A stretch of 64,000 nucleotides of DNA from an uncultured Clostridia bacterium (GCA_947628135.1 CANQYT010000005.1:42217-106216); one strand, 5' to 3'. Counted from the first letter of the stretch, positions 53,023 to 61,424 are shown. Translations and numbers: made by a program. The notes: a model not told the origin generated them from the letters alone.

Positions 53023-54201
53023 ACCTTTATCTGCGTTTTTTCTCTCCTCCAACAGCAGCGATTGCTGCTCGACGGCAAGGTTGAATTTGGTGGTACAGCC
53101 CACGTCGCGCAGTCGTTTGAAACGGTACACCGCGTCCTCTACGGGCAGATAAACGTAGTCGTTGTTGAAAGACAGCGTGTAGAACATACCCGCTTTGCAG
53201 CGAATAACTTCGCCCGCAAACTCCGCGGTAAGCCCCTGAGCGTCGTGAGTAAGCGTTGCGTCGCCCATATCGACGTATTTTTTTCCGACGAGTTTTTCCG
53301 CGCGGAAAGGTTCTTCGTAGCGGTAGCCGTCGCGCAGCAGTTCCTCTCTCACACATTGCGCTTGCCATTCGTACCAATCGGTAACTTTGGCGAAACGTCC
53401 GCCTTCAAGCGCGCCGAAAGCGTTTTGCGTGACCGTTTTGCCGCATTTGCCGCAAGTGAGCGCGTTGCCGCGCGCCGTCATAGCGAACTCCGCTCCGCAG
53501 TCGGGGCATTTGTACAATATGTTTTCCAACCCCTCGGTGAGGTGCGGGTCGCAAATTTCTATGTTGTTTGCCGCCTGATAAGCGTAGTCGTCGCAGGCAA
53601 GGTTGCGAATTATCCTGTTGTGTATCTCCTCGACGGATATGTTGCCCGTTTCCTCTTGGGAAACCGCCAGTCTCACGTCCATATGCACGGGCACTTTGCG
53701 CTTGGACTTGGTCCAGCGCGGACTGTACAGGTAGTTGCCGTTGAAACGTACCGTGACGAGAGGCACTTTGAGCAGTTTTATCAACTTGGCGATGGCGGGC
53801 TTGATGGGGTTGGGCGTACCCACCACCGAAAGTTTCGCTTCGGGATAAATGACGACGGGTCTGCCCTTTGATAGCACGTACTTTATGTCGCGTATAAGCG
53901 ACGTATCCACTGTGAATTGTTTCTTGGGAAGCACACCCATATACTTTATCGCGGAGGGCCACTGCGCCATCTGCGTGACGGAAATCACGAAACTTGCGCA
54001 TTTGGGGTACATAGACATAATCAACCCGCCGACGTCCACGAAACTCGCGTGGTTTGCCACCACCACGTAGGGAGGCTTGATGTGTTTGAACGCGTCGCCG
54101 CCGATAAGTTTGACTTTTCTCGCAAACGCCGTTTTGCCGTAGAGGGCGATTGCCGAACCGATGAGAAATTTGTTTGCAAGTTTGGGATGAGATTTTGCCA
54201 T
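53020..54201 (-). CDS. PlsC-type acyltransferase with a zinc-finger C-terminal region
   Basis: A 393-residue protein. The acyltransferase motif NHASFVD (HxxxxD, about residue 50) and IYPEAKLSV (glycerophosphate-binding-like) define a lysophospholipid or glycerol-phosphate acyltransferase. After about residue 220 comes a C-terminal part with CxxC pairs (CPDCGAEF and CGKCG), unusual in this family. It probably acylates a lipid at the membrane. AAGG precedes the ATG at 54201. Confidence 0.8.
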   Translation of the reverse strand: MAKSHPKLANKFLIGSAIALYGKTAFARKVKLIGGDAFKHIKPPYVVVANHASFVDVGGLIMSMYPKCASFVISVTQMAQWPSAIKYMGVLPKKQFTVDTSLIRDIKYVLSKGRPVVIYPEAKLSVVGTPNPIKPAIAKLIKLLKVPLVTVRFNGNYLYSPRWTKSKRKVPVHMDVRLAVSQEETGNISVEEIHNRIIRNLACDDYAYQAANNIEICDPHLTEGLENILYKCPDCGAEFAMTARGNALTCGKCGKTVTQNAFGALEGGRFAKVTDWYEWQAQCVREELLRDGYRYEEPFRAEKLVGKKYVDMGDATLTHDAQGLTAEFAGEVIRCKAGMFYTLSFNNDYVYLPVEDAVYRFKRLRDVGCTTKFNLAVEQQSLLLEERKNADKG

Positions 54202-54232
54202 AGTAATACGCCTTGGTGCGGAAAAATATCCG

Positions 54233-54263
54233 CAAAAAAAATCTCTCACGGCGTGAGAGATTT
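54233..54263 (-). terminator. Terminator of yabP-yabQ-divIC
   Basis: AAATCTCTCACG and CGTGAGAGATTT pair around one base, followed by TTTTTT on the minus strand. Confidence 0.9.
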
Positions 54264-54269
54264 GCATTG

Positions 54270-54905
54270 TCAATTCAGTTGTCGGAGTTGCTCGGGATCT
54301 TCTCTTCCAGCCAGATTATGTCGTCGCCCTTTATGCGGTTGTTTTCCTCCGCCCACTTTCGAACGTAGTCGTCCGTTTCGAGATAGTCGATGAGTTCCTG
54401 CAAATTTGCTTCGTCTTCCTGCGCCTTGGCGATCAGTTCCGCCAACTTTTCGGCGCGTTGACTGAGCGAACTCATCTGCATAAGCGTCACCAGCAATATC
54501 AGCGCCAGAAGCACCAGCACCAGAATTGCCGCTATTACCAATATCGACGTTGACTTTTTGTAAAACAACTTGGTCATCTTTGAGATCCGCAATCTTTGTA
54601 GTGAACCAAGTATACAACATTGACGACAGTTTGTCAAGCGAACTTTTGCAAGTAAACACAGCCGTTACGCAACCGACGACAACCGCCGCGGGGACGTAGA
54701 GGCGCAGCTGTCCGTTGTTGCAATCGAGGTTAACTCGCCAAAGCGTCCAGACGGCAAACATACCGAACGCGCAATCAAACGCGACGGACGCGATTTTCCC
54801 TCGTATCAAGCCGTTTACGAATATATAGACCGACGCGCCTATCACGCCTATCGCCCAAAACAGGGCGAATACGTATGCTTGCTCTATGCCCGCGCCCAAC
54901 GTCAA
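54270..54905 (-). CDS. yabQ: Spore protein YabQ, reading through divIC in another frame
   Basis: A 211-residue reading. The first 100 residues have four to five hydrophobic segments with LRLYVPAAVVVGCVTAVFTC, the YabQ membrane domain required for spore cortex formation. From about residue 115 to the end the frame overlaps divIC completely and its composition (Arg/Gly/Lys-rich) looks like shadow sequence. Start is TTG, sharing bases with the yabP stop (TTGA), with AAGGGG upstream. Order yabP-yabQ-divIC is conserved in Firmicutes. Either the true protein is shorter through a lost stop or frameshift, or the long overlap is real. Confidence 0.6.
   Translation of the reverse strand: MTLGAGIEQAYVFALFWAIGVIGASVYIFVNGLIRGKIASVAFDCAFGMFAVWTLWRVNLDCNNGQLRLYVPAAVVVGCVTAVFTCKSSLDKLSSMLYTWFTTKIADLKDDQVVLQKVNVDIGNSGNSGAGASGADIAGDAYADEFAQSTRRKVGGTDRQGAGRRSKFAGTHRLSRNGRLRSKVGGGKQPHKGRRHNLAGREDPEQLRQLN
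54275..54577 (-). CDS. divIC: Septum formation initiator (DivIC/FtsB-like)
   Basis: A 100-residue bitopic membrane protein: a short N-terminus, one helix (ILVIAAILVLVLLALILLVTL), a coiled coil (SSLSQRAEKLAELIAKAQEDEANLQELIDYL) and the C-terminal YVRKWAEENNRIKGDDIIW motif. It belongs to the divisome with FtsL and DivIB. Length is typical. It is encoded in the third position of yabP-yabQ-divIC. Translation from the ATG at 54577 overlaps the yabQ frame. Confidence 0.85.
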   Translation of the reverse strand: MTKLFYKKSTSILVIAAILVLVLLALILLVTLMQMSSLSQRAEKLAELIAKAQEDEANLQELIDYLETDDYVRKWAEENNRIKGDDIIWLEEKIPSNSDN

Positions 54906-55159
54906 CGGAACAACCCCTTCAAAGACAGTCCGCCCTGACGGTAAACGATGGAAGAAACGCTCTTTACTTCCAACACCACAACGCCCTGTTCCTTGTCCAG
55001 ACGAATGACGTTTAACCCGCTGCCGCGCACCGTAAGCGTGTTACCTTCCAGACGGAACACCGCTTGCCGCTCCCCTATTTCCGCAGTCTGACGCACTCCG
55101 CGAATCGAAAGCAGGTTGCCGTCGTAGTTCAAACTGTGCTGTAAAACCTTGTCCGCCAT
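54902..55159 (-). CDS. yabP: Spore protein YabP
   Basis: An 85-residue soluble protein. HSLNYDGNLLSIRGVRQT, VFRLEGNTLTVRGSGLNVIRLD and VVVLEVKSVSSIVYRQGG follow the YabP family pattern, which is needed for cortex assembly with YabQ. AAGGGG precedes the ATG but lies in the 3' arm of a hairpin that also acts as the cysS terminator. Its stop overlaps the yabQ start. Confidence 0.85.
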   Translation of the reverse strand: MADKVLQHSLNYDGNLLSIRGVRQTAEIGERQAVFRLEGNTLTVRGSGLNVIRLDKEQGVVVLEVKSVSSIVYRQGGLSLKGLFR

Positions 55160-55194
55160 AAAAAAAATCCCCTTGCACTACACTATGCAAGGGG
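55160..55194 (-). terminator. Terminator of cysS carrying the yabP ribosome-binding site
   Basis: CCCCTTGCA and TGCAAGGGG (55169-55194) form a 9-bp stem, then ATTTTTTT and the yabP ATG. The AAGGGG arm is the yabP Shine-Dalgarno, so the structure can both end cysS transcripts and mask yabP translation. Confidence 0.75.
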
Positions 55195-55215
55195 AAAGAT
55201 TTTGATAACAAAAAG

Positions 55216-56607
55216 TCATTTTTTGCTGAGTTCGTAGCCGTCGGCGGTGTCGCGAACGGCAAAACCCAATTGCGAGATCTCCGCGCGCAGGCGGTCGCTC
55301 TCCGACCAATTTTTTTCTTTGCGGGCGGCAAGCCGACGCTCCGCAAGCAGCCGAACGTCCTCGGGAACGTCCGTTTGCGACTGCGCGGGTTGGGAGACTT
55401 TGTTCAGATCCAGCGCGAACACTTTGTCGAAAGAAAGCGCGAGGTCGTACACGTCCTTGGACTTGGGCAGTTTGACGAGAGACCACAGCACGCCCAAAGC
55501 AAGCGGTACGTTGAGATCGTCGTTTATCGCCGCTTCGAATCGGTCGCGAAATTCTTTCAACACGTCGGGGGAAGTTGCGACGTCGCCGTTTTTGTGCGCC
55601 CACAGTTGCGCGCACAACTTTCCGTAAGCCGTTTTCGCAGCGGCGATTGCGTCCCAAGTGAAGTTTATCTTTTGACGGTAGTGAACGTTGAGGTAGAAAT
55701 AACGCAATTCGACGGGACTGTATCCGCGCTTGACCACATCGGCAAGCGTGTACGCGTTGTTGAGAGATTTGCTCATTTTGCCGCCGTCTATCAGCATAAA
55801 CTCGTTGTGCATCCAATAGTTGACGGCTTTGTGCCCCAACCAACACTCCGCCTGAGCGATTTCATTTTCGTGGTGAATGGGAATGTGGTCCACTCCGCCC
55901 GTGTGGATATCGAAGGTTTCGCCGAGGTATTTTTTGCTCATTGCGGTACACTCTATGTGCCAACCGGGGAAACCGCGCCCCCAAGGGCTGTCCCATTGCT
56001 GCAAGTGATTGGGCTGAGCCTTTTTCCACAGCGCGAAGTCTACGGGGTGGCGTTTGAAATCGTTTACCTCCACGCGCGCGCCGTGGCGCTGTTCGGCAAG
56101 GTTGATTCCGCTGAGTCTGCCGTAATGGGGGAATTTTTCCACAGAAAAATATATCCCGTCCTCCGTTTCGTAGGCGTAGCCCTTGTCCAGAAGCGAACGC
56201 ACTATCTCTATCATCTCCGCGATGTTGTCCGTTGCGCGCGGGCAGACCGTGGGACGCTCGATGTTGAGCGCGTCGATGTCCTTCATAAATTGCTCGGTGT
56301 AAAACGCGGCTATTTCAAGGGGAGTTTTGCCCGTTTCGTGCGCGGACTTTTCCATCTTGTCCTCGCCGTCGTCCGCGTCGGAAACGAGATGCCCGACGTC
56401 GGTTATGTTCATAACGGACTTGACTTTGTAACCGTTGTATTCCAATACGCGGCGCAACTCGTCCATAAAGACGTACGAGCGCATATTGCCTATGTGCGCG
56501 TACTTGTATACCGTAGGTCCGCAGGTGTAAATACCCACTTGACCGTGTTTTATTGGTACAAATTCTTCCTTTTTGCGTGTGAGTGTGTTGTAAAACCGCA
56601 ATTGCAT
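55216..56607 (-). CDS. cysS: Cysteinyl-tRNA synthetase
   Basis: A 463-residue class I enzyme. Signature motifs are [18 protein letters not shown] (HIGH equivalent), the zinc ligands including [10 protein letters not shown], and KMSKS. Typical length (about 465). It charges tRNA-Cys. GAGGTT lies upstream of the ATG at 56607. It has its own promoter; no T-box element was found in the leader. Confidence 0.96.
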   Translation of the reverse strand: MQLRFYNTLTRKKEEFVPIKHGQVGIYTCGPTVYKYAHIGNMRSYVFMDELRRVLEYNGYKVKSVMNITDVGHLVSDADDGEDKMEKSAHETGKTPLEIAAFYTEQFMKDIDALNIERPTVCPRATDNIAEMIEIVRSLLDKGYAYETEDGIYFSVEKFPHYGRLSGINLAEQRHGARVEVNDFKRHPVDFALWKKAQPNHLQQWDSPWGRGFPGWHIECTAMSKKYLGETFDIHTGGVDHIPIHHENEIAQAECWLGHKAVNYWMHNEFMLIDGGKMSKSLNNAYTLADVVKRGYSPVELRYFYLNVHYRQKINFTWDAIAAAKTAYGKLCAQLWAHKNGDVATSPDVLKEFRDRFEAAINDDLNVPLALGVLWSLVKLPKSKDVYDLALSFDKVFALDLNKVSQPAQSQTDVPEDVRLLAERRLAARKEKNWSESDRLRAEISQLGFAVRDTADGYELSKK

Positions 56608-56677
56608 AGCGTAACCTCGTTGACAGTTGGGTCGCCGCAACTTTTCGGCTGCGTGCGACGGCGAATTTTCTTTTACT

Positions 56678-56706
56678 ATTCTATCATAAAAACGCCGATG
56701 TAACAA
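56678..56706 (-). promoter_or_regulatory. Promoter of cysS
   Basis: TTGTTA (56706-56701), 17-bp spacer, TAGAAT (56683-56678). Confidence 0.65.
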
Positions 56707-56787
56707 GCATATATTGTCCAAAAATATACACACCGCGCAAAAACCCAACGTTTTCCCCGCCGCAAAACGAACTTACAGCGGCTCGTT

Positions 56788-56820
56788 GAAAAAGGCGCTG
56801 TCTGTCACAACTGCGCCTTT
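56788..56820 (-). terminator. Terminator of the membrane-protein gene of the XRE module
   Basis: AAAGGCGC (56791-56798) pairs with GCGCCTTT (56813-56820), with TTC following on the minus strand. The T-run is short. Confidence 0.65.
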
Positions 56821-56853
56821 CAAAAGTTTGCTTGATTTGCTCTGCCAATGTTG

Positions 56854-57786
56854 TCAGCCGACGATACGCAACGCAAGTTCTTTTTCTTCCGACGTGAGCA
56901 AGTCGGGGAACTTTTCGAGAATTAGTTGCGCCGCCGCAGGTGCAAGTCCGCTGTCGATCAATTTTTTTGCGGCTTTCAAACGCTCGGTTTTTTCCGCAGG
57001 AAGGTATTCTTCTTCCACAATAACGTCTCTTACGCCCACCCGAACGAGTTGCGGATAATATTTCAGGAAAAACTTGAACCCGCTTTCCGCCAAAAGTTGT
57101 TTGACATCGGCAGCCCTTTGATTAGATTCATCCGCAATCTTTTGTTCTGCCTCATTGCGCCGTTTGCGTTCAGCCATTATTGTATTGTATTTCCGTCCGA
57201 CATCCGAGCAATTTTGTGCAAGCAAACCCGTGCTTACCCAAATCAAGACTCGCGACACTAATAACGTAACAACAGTAAGTATCAGTATGGTAACGCCGAA
57301 AACTTGTATATCAAGTTCAATCACAACCTTTATTGCTTCGATATTTATCCAAACCATAAAAAAACTTGCAATTGTTGCGAAAATTTCAAGCAAACAATAA
57401 CTTATAATTATATCTGTTGTTCTGAACATAACGTCACTGTTTTTGCTAGCCCAAGAATTATACATTAAGTTTGTGGCAATATTTATTGTCGTTATTTCGC
57501 CGTCAACTGCGTAATTGATTGAGTTGTATTCTTCACAATAATATTGTTTCGACTTTGTGTGGCAAATTGATGATGAAGCAAGAGTGAGGGCATAACAAGC
57601 CATCAATATCGTTCCGTAGACCCAAGCGTCACCCATTGTACCCGTGATCATAGCGACGATCCACAATATAAACCACGCGCCGAGAACGATTGCAGACAGT
57701 ATAAGCGAAACAAAATTCAACGTGACCATTTTCGCAAATCTGTTGTTTACGGCAACAAGATCCGATACTTTGTATTCGTTTTGCAT
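56854..57786 (-). CDS. Multi-span membrane protein of the XRE module
   Basis: A 310-residue protein, AT-rich relative to flanks. About four membrane segments (LNFVSLILSAIVLGAWFILWIVAMI, WVYGTILMACYALTL, YCLLEIFATIASFFMVWI, FGVTILILTVVTLLVSRVLIWVSTGL) are followed by a helical, Glu/Arg-rich cytoplasmic part that ends PDLLTSEEKELALRIVG. No family recognised. It lies 12 bp downstream of the next gene and reads in the same direction, so the two form an operon. Confidence 0.65.
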   Translation of the reverse strand: MQNEYKVSDLVAVNNRFAKMVTLNFVSLILSAIVLGAWFILWIVAMITGTMGDAWVYGTILMACYALTLASSSICHTKSKQYYCEEYNSINYAVDGEITTINIATNLMYNSWASKNSDVMFRTTDIIISYCLLEIFATIASFFMVWINIEAIKVVIELDIQVFGVTILILTVVTLLVSRVLIWVSTGLLAQNCSDVGRKYNTIMAERKRRNEAEQKIADESNQRAADVKQLLAESGFKFFLKYYPQLVRVGVRDVIVEEEYLPAEKTERLKAAKKLIDSGLAPAAAQLILEKFPDLLTSEEKELALRIVG

Positions 57787-57798
57787 TTTTACGCCCCT

Positions 57799-58269
57799 CT
57801 ATTTTATTTTAATAGGATAATCGTCTGCTATTTTGTAAAAAATTCTTTCGCACTCGCGCGACATAGGCTGCACGCAACGGAACGTTCCCGCAAAAACATA
57901 TCGACCTTTTTTATTTTTTACAAATGTGATACGGTCGCGCAAGGGAAATACAAGTTCCGGATAAGGCTCGTTAGGCTGATATTCGTCAATTTGCACCATT
58001 CTGCCCATTTCGTCCGTGTACACAAAGTTGCGATGATGAATCTTGCCGTCCGGTCCGGCAACAAATTTGTCGGAACACAAATTGCTGTGACATACAAACC
58101 ATATGTCTTTTGTTCCGCTTGCGTCCGCACGATATCCGTACAGCGGCTGTTGCTGTGCAAATCTGCTCGATTGAGCAACATCCCATCCGAAATCGCGACA
58201 GCAATCCGAATATATTGCTTTCGCGCTTGTGCCATACTCTTTGCCGCAAATCAATTGATGTTTTTCCAT
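57799..58269 (-). CDS. Hypothetical protein of the XRE module, 156 residues
   Basis: An unrecognised soluble protein. It has several Cys and His residues (ICGKEYG, YSDCCRDFGW, WFVCHSNLCSDKF) and a C-terminal region GRYVFAGTFRCVQ...RIFYKIADDYP. It is divergently transcribed from the XRE gene across four palindromic operators and precedes the membrane protein. Its low GC and single-module location suggest recent acquisition. A conflict or stress role is possible but not shown. Confidence 0.65.
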   Translation of the reverse strand: MEKHQLICGKEYGTSAKAIYSDCCRDFGWDVAQSSRFAQQQPLYGYRADASGTKDIWFVCHSNLCSDKFVAGPDGKIHHRNFVYTDEMGRMVQIDEYQPNEPYPELVFPLRDRITFVKNKKGRYVFAGTFRCVQPMSRECERIFYKIADDYPIKIK

Positions 58270-58364
58270 AAATTTTTCCTCTCGATTTCAGTCAAAATGT
58301 CGATACTTTTTCCTCTACAATGCTCTTGCCGAAACAATACTCCATTTTGCATTGATATACTATC

Positions 58365-58475
58365 ATAGAATTTTCTATACGTCAAGTATAATCATAGAAT
58401 TTTCTATACACAATATAAACGCAAAAACGCTCATAGAATTTTCTATAAAAAGGGCGGGCACATAGAAAATTCTAT
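58365..58475. promoter_or_regulatory. Four copies of an ATAGAATTTTCTAT operator
   Basis: ATAGAATTTTCTAT occurs at 58365-58378, 58394-58407 and 58433-58446, and its reverse complement ATAGAAAATTCTAT at 58462-58475. Starts are 29, 39 and 29 bp apart, so they form two pairs. The last copy overlaps the -10 box of the XRE gene. This is the expected layout of a repressor that controls both the divergent operon and itself. Confidence 0.85.
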
Positions 58476-58480
58476 ATAAT
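58475..58480 (+). promoter_or_regulatory. -10 box of the XRE gene (leaderless type)
   Basis: TATAAT at 58475-58480, six bases before the ATG at 58487. No Shine-Dalgarno and no good -35 at 17 bp. Operator 4 overlaps its first base. Confidence 0.7.
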
Positions 58481-58486
58481 TTCATT

Positions 58487-58708
58487 ATGGACACGAAGTT
58501 CGAAGATATTTTGCAAGAATTTTTGTTGCGCCACAACTTGACTCAAACGGCATTCGCATTGGAATTGAATATTCATCAAAGTCAGGTGAGCGAATGGTTG
58601 AAAGGCAAAGCCAAGCCCGGATACGATATGCTCAAACGTATGGCGCAAACGTTCGGCGTGTCCGCAGATTATTTTTTGGGGTTGACGGATAACGAAAAGG
58701 CGTTGTGA
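58487..58708 (+). CDS. XRE-family HTH transcriptional regulator
   Basis: A 73-residue protein that is a single lambda-repressor-like HTH: LLRHNLTQTAFALELNIHQSQVSEWLKGKAKPGYDMLKRMAQTFGVSADYFLGL. It likely binds the four operators directly upstream as a repressor. There is no effector or protease-sensing domain. Its mRNA appears leaderless. A terminator follows. Confidence 0.92.
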   Translation: MDTKFEDILQEFLLRHNLTQTAFALELNIHQSQVSEWLKGKAKPGYDMLKRMAQTFGVSADYFLGLTDNEKAL

Positions 58709-58732
58709 CTTGCCGAAAACAAAAACTAATTG

Positions 58733-58764
58733 CGACAGATTTTTACGGGTCTGTCGTTTTTTTT
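58733..58764 (+). terminator. Terminator of the XRE gene
   Basis: CGACAGA (58733-58739) pairs with TCTGTCG (58750-58756), followed by eight Ts. Confidence 0.9.
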
Positions 58765-58935
58765 CGCTTTAACCCGCAACAAACGGAACAAAGGGCACGA
58801 TATTGTAATCAAGAGGTGCAAACAAAAAAAACGCACCGCTGCCGAAAATTACTTCAACGGTAACGCTTTGGACGTTCGGCGAAAAGAATTTTTCGCGCAA
58901 AGAGTTTCCCCGCAAAAAACACCTCGGCGAAATTA

Positions 58936-58964
58936 TTGCAAATGTCGTGGCGGTGTGGTAAAAT
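58936..58964 (+). promoter_or_regulatory. Promoter of serS
   Basis: TTGCAA (58936-58941), 17-bp spacer, TAAAAT (58959-58964). A CGGGCG/CGCCCG hairpin lies in the leader (58974-58992). No T-box was found. Confidence 0.7.
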
Positions 58965-59018
58965 AAAAGTTGAACGGGCGAAACCCGCCCGCTATTTCAA
59001 ACCGAGAGGATCACTGCA

Positions 59019-60302
59019 ATGATTGACGTAAATTTGATACGAAACGACGCTCAAAAGGTGCGCGAACGCTATCTCAAACGCGGAAAGGATATAGACTTCG
59101 CTCCGTTCCTCGCGCTGGACGAAAAGCGCAAAGCGCTGATCGCCGCCACCGAAACGATGAAGGCGCAACGCAACAGGGTGTCGGGCGAGATCCCGAAACT
59201 CAAAAAGCAAGGGCTGGACGTATCCGCCACCATTGCCGAAATGAAACAACTCGGCGACAAAATTGCCGAACAAGACGGGGAATTGGACAAGGTAAACGCG
59301 CAAATACGCGACTTTTTGCTGAGATTGCCCAACCTGCCCGACGAGGACCTGGCTTCGGGTGGCAAAGAAAACAACCGCCCCATCAAAACTTTCGCATCAA
59401 AACCGCAGTTCGACTTTCCGTTCAAAAACCACGTCGATCTGTGCAAAGAGTTGGGGCTGATAGACTACGAACGGGGCGCAAAACTTGCGGGCAACGGCAG
59501 TTGGATATACACGGGACTTGGCGCGCGGTTGGAATGGGCGTTGCTGAATTACTTCATTGACAGCCACATAGCCAAAGGGTACACCTTTATGTTGCCGCCG
59601 TATATGCTCTCTTACGAATGCGGACTTACCGCGGGACAATTTCCCAAATTCGAGGACGACGTGTACCAGATAGCCAACGGCGAAGGACGCAAATTTATGC
59701 TGCCCACCGCAGAAACGGCGCTGGTAAACCTGTACCGCGACGAAATACTGCCCGAAAGCGAACTTCCCAAAAAATTCTTCGGCTACTCCGCTTGCTTCCG
59801 CAGAGAGGCGGGCAGTTACCGTGCGGAAGAACGCGGTATGATACGCGGACATCAATTCAACAAAGTGGAACTCTTCCAATACACCACCCCCGACAAGTCG
59901 GACGAGGCGTTTGAAGAAATGGTCGGTATGGCGTGCGGACTCGTGGAAGGCTTGGGATTGCACTATCAATTGAGCAAACTTGCCGCGGGAGATTGCTCGG
60001 ACAGTATGGCGCGCACATACGACATAGAAATTTACATTCCGTCGATGGACATATACAAGGAAGTAAGTTCCGCCTCCAACGCACGCGACTATCAGGCGCG
60101 CCGCGGAAATATGCGCTACCGCCGCGAAAGCGACAAAAAGTTGGACTATATGCACACCCTCAACGCAAGCGGTCTGGCGACAAGCCGCGTGTTCCCCGCG
60201 CTTTTGGAACAGAATCAACAGGCGGACGGCTCGGTTGTCATTCCCGAGATTTTGCGCAAGTATATGGGCGGAATGGAAAAACTTGTGCCGCTGAAAAAAT
60301 AA
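59019..60302 (+). CDS. serS: Seryl-tRNA synthetase
   Basis: A 427-residue class II enzyme. It has the N-terminal tRNA-binding coiled coil (about 30-110), motif 2 FRREAGSYRAEERGMIRGHQF and motif 3 SGLATSRVFPALLEQNQQADG. Charges tRNA-Ser. Length is typical. GAGAGGA precedes the ATG. The gene has its own promoter and terminator. Confidence 0.96.
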   Translation: MIDVNLIRNDAQKVRERYLKRGKDIDFAPFLALDEKRKALIAATETMKAQRNRVSGEIPKLKKQGLDVSATIAEMKQLGDKIAEQDGELDKVNAQIRDFLLRLPNLPDEDLASGGKENNRPIKTFASKPQFDFPFKNHVDLCKELGLIDYERGAKLAGNGSWIYTGLGARLEWALLNYFIDSHIAKGYTFMLPPYMLSYECGLTAGQFPKFEDDVYQIANGEGRKFMLPTAETALVNLYRDEILPESELPKKFFGYSACFRREAGSYRAEERGMIRGHQFNKVELFQYTTPDKSDEAFEEMVGMACGLVEGLGLHYQLSKLAAGDCSDSMARTYDIEIYIPSMDIYKEVSSASNARDYQARRGNMRYRRESDKKLDYMHTLNASGLATSRVFPALLEQNQQADGSVVIPEILRKYMGGMEKLVPLKK

Positions 60303-60327
60303 ACTTAATATCGATTACAAACTATGC

Positions 60328-60361
60328 AAAGAGCGCCTGCGAAAAGTCGGGCGCTCTTTTT
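60328..60361 (+). terminator. Terminator of serS
   Basis: AAAGAGCGC (60328-60336) pairs with GCGCTCTTT (60351-60359), then TTTTC. Confidence 0.85.
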
Positions 60362-60420
60362 CAATCGTGAAATTTGTATGTTGACGAAACAAATTGCGGC
60401 AAGTGCGTTTTCGGCGCGAA

Positions 60421-60501
60421 TGTGATTTTGAAATACTGATAAAGTTGGCTGCGCTTTTAGACTGCACTACCGATTATCTGCTTGGCGTATCGGAATATTG
60501 A
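60421..60501 (+). pseudogene. C-terminal remnant of an XRE-type HTH gene
   Basis: The frame reads CDFEILIKLAALLDCTTDYL and ends LLGVSEY before a TGA. This is the typical last helix pair of an XRE-family HTH domain. The N-terminal half is missing, so it is a decayed fragment. Confidence 0.7.
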
Positions 60502-60582
60502 CAAAGCAATCTGCCGCAAATAAACGTTGTGCGTGCGTGTAATTCGAGCGGCGGCAAAGCAAAATCTTGCCGACTCAAAACG

Positions 60583-60611
60583 TTGACAACGCTTGAAAAA
60601 ACCGCTACAAT
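60583..60611 (+). promoter_or_regulatory. Promoter of the sugar acetyltransferase
   Basis: TTGACA (60583-60588), 17-bp spacer, TACAAT (60606-60611), with the ATG at 60628 close behind. Confidence 0.85.
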
Positions 60612-60627
60612 ATTGCAGGTGAACGAT

Positions 60628-61248
60628 ATGACGGAAAAAGAAAGAATGATTGCGGGACAAATTTACGACCCCGCAGATAAACAACTTGCCGAAAGGCGGA
60701 CCTTTGCGCACAAAATGTGCAACGCATACAACGCTACGGACGAGGACGACCCCAAAAGAAAAAGTATCCTCGACGCGCTTATACCGCAACACAACGGCGC
60801 TTATCTGCAAGGACCTATCTACTTCGACTACGGCGAAAACACTCGTTTCGGCAAAAATTGCTACGCCAACTTCAACCTGACCGTGTTGGACTGCGCGCCC
60901 GTGACGATTGGTGACGAAGTGTTTATCGGGTGCAACGTCAGTCTCGTTACGCCCGTACACCCAATGCTGCCTGCCGAGCGCAATATGTATGCTCGCGCGG
61001 ACGGCGTACTTACCGATAGAGAATACGCCAAGCCCATAGTTATCCAATCGGAGTGTTGGATAGCCTCCAACGTGACGGTTTGCGGCGGAGTGACGATAGG
61101 CGCGGGTTCGGTCATTGGCGCAGGTTCTGTGGTGACCCGCGACGTGCCGAGCAGAGTTTTTGCCGCGGGCAATCCCTGCCGCGTTATACGCAAACTTACG
61201 GAAGAGGACAGTATATATGCAAAGCCGCAATTGTGCGCGCGTAAGTGA
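60628..61248 (+). CDS. Sugar O-acetyltransferase, Maa/LacA family
   Basis: A 206-residue left-handed beta-helix enzyme. N-terminal MAGQIYDP-like start (MIAGQIYDP), the catalytic His in LVTPVHPML, and hexapeptide repeats (VIGAGSVV and VFAAGNPCRVIRK) are family features. It transfers acetyl from acetyl-CoA to a sugar hydroxyl (maltose or galactoside type). The ATG at 60628 with AGGTGA upstream was chosen over an earlier in-frame start that would precede the promoter. Confidence 0.92.
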   Translation: MTEKERMIAGQIYDPADKQLAERRTFAHKMCNAYNATDEDDPKRKSILDALIPQHNGAYLQGPIYFDYGENTRFGKNCYANFNLTVLDCAPVTIGDEVFIGCNVSLVTPVHPMLPAERNMYARADGVLTDREYAKPIVIQSECWIASNVTVCGGVTIGAGSVIGAGSVVTRDVPSRVFAAGNPCRVIRKLTEEDSIYAKPQLCARK

Positions 61249-61287
61249 ACGACGGTATATATGCGCATACATTCATACTACAAAACA

Positions 61288-61320
61288 AGGCGTGCCGAAT
61301 TTCGGTACGCCTTTAATTAT
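61288..61320 (+). terminator. Terminator of the sugar acetyltransferase
   Basis: AGGCGTGCCGA pairs with TCGGTACGCCT (one G-T) around ATT, then TTAATTAT. Confidence 0.65.
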
Positions 61321-61424
61321 ACGATTGTTACTACCGCGAGACTTGGGCGAACAAACGGGTGAAAAACCGCAGTTGCCGCGCCACAACTTAAAAACTTGCG
61401 AAAAACCGACCCCAATTGAAAATT

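Noticed and set aside
58974..59018. T-box leader for serS
   Set aside because: The leader is only about 50 nt with a single GC-rich hairpin; the T-box motif is absent.
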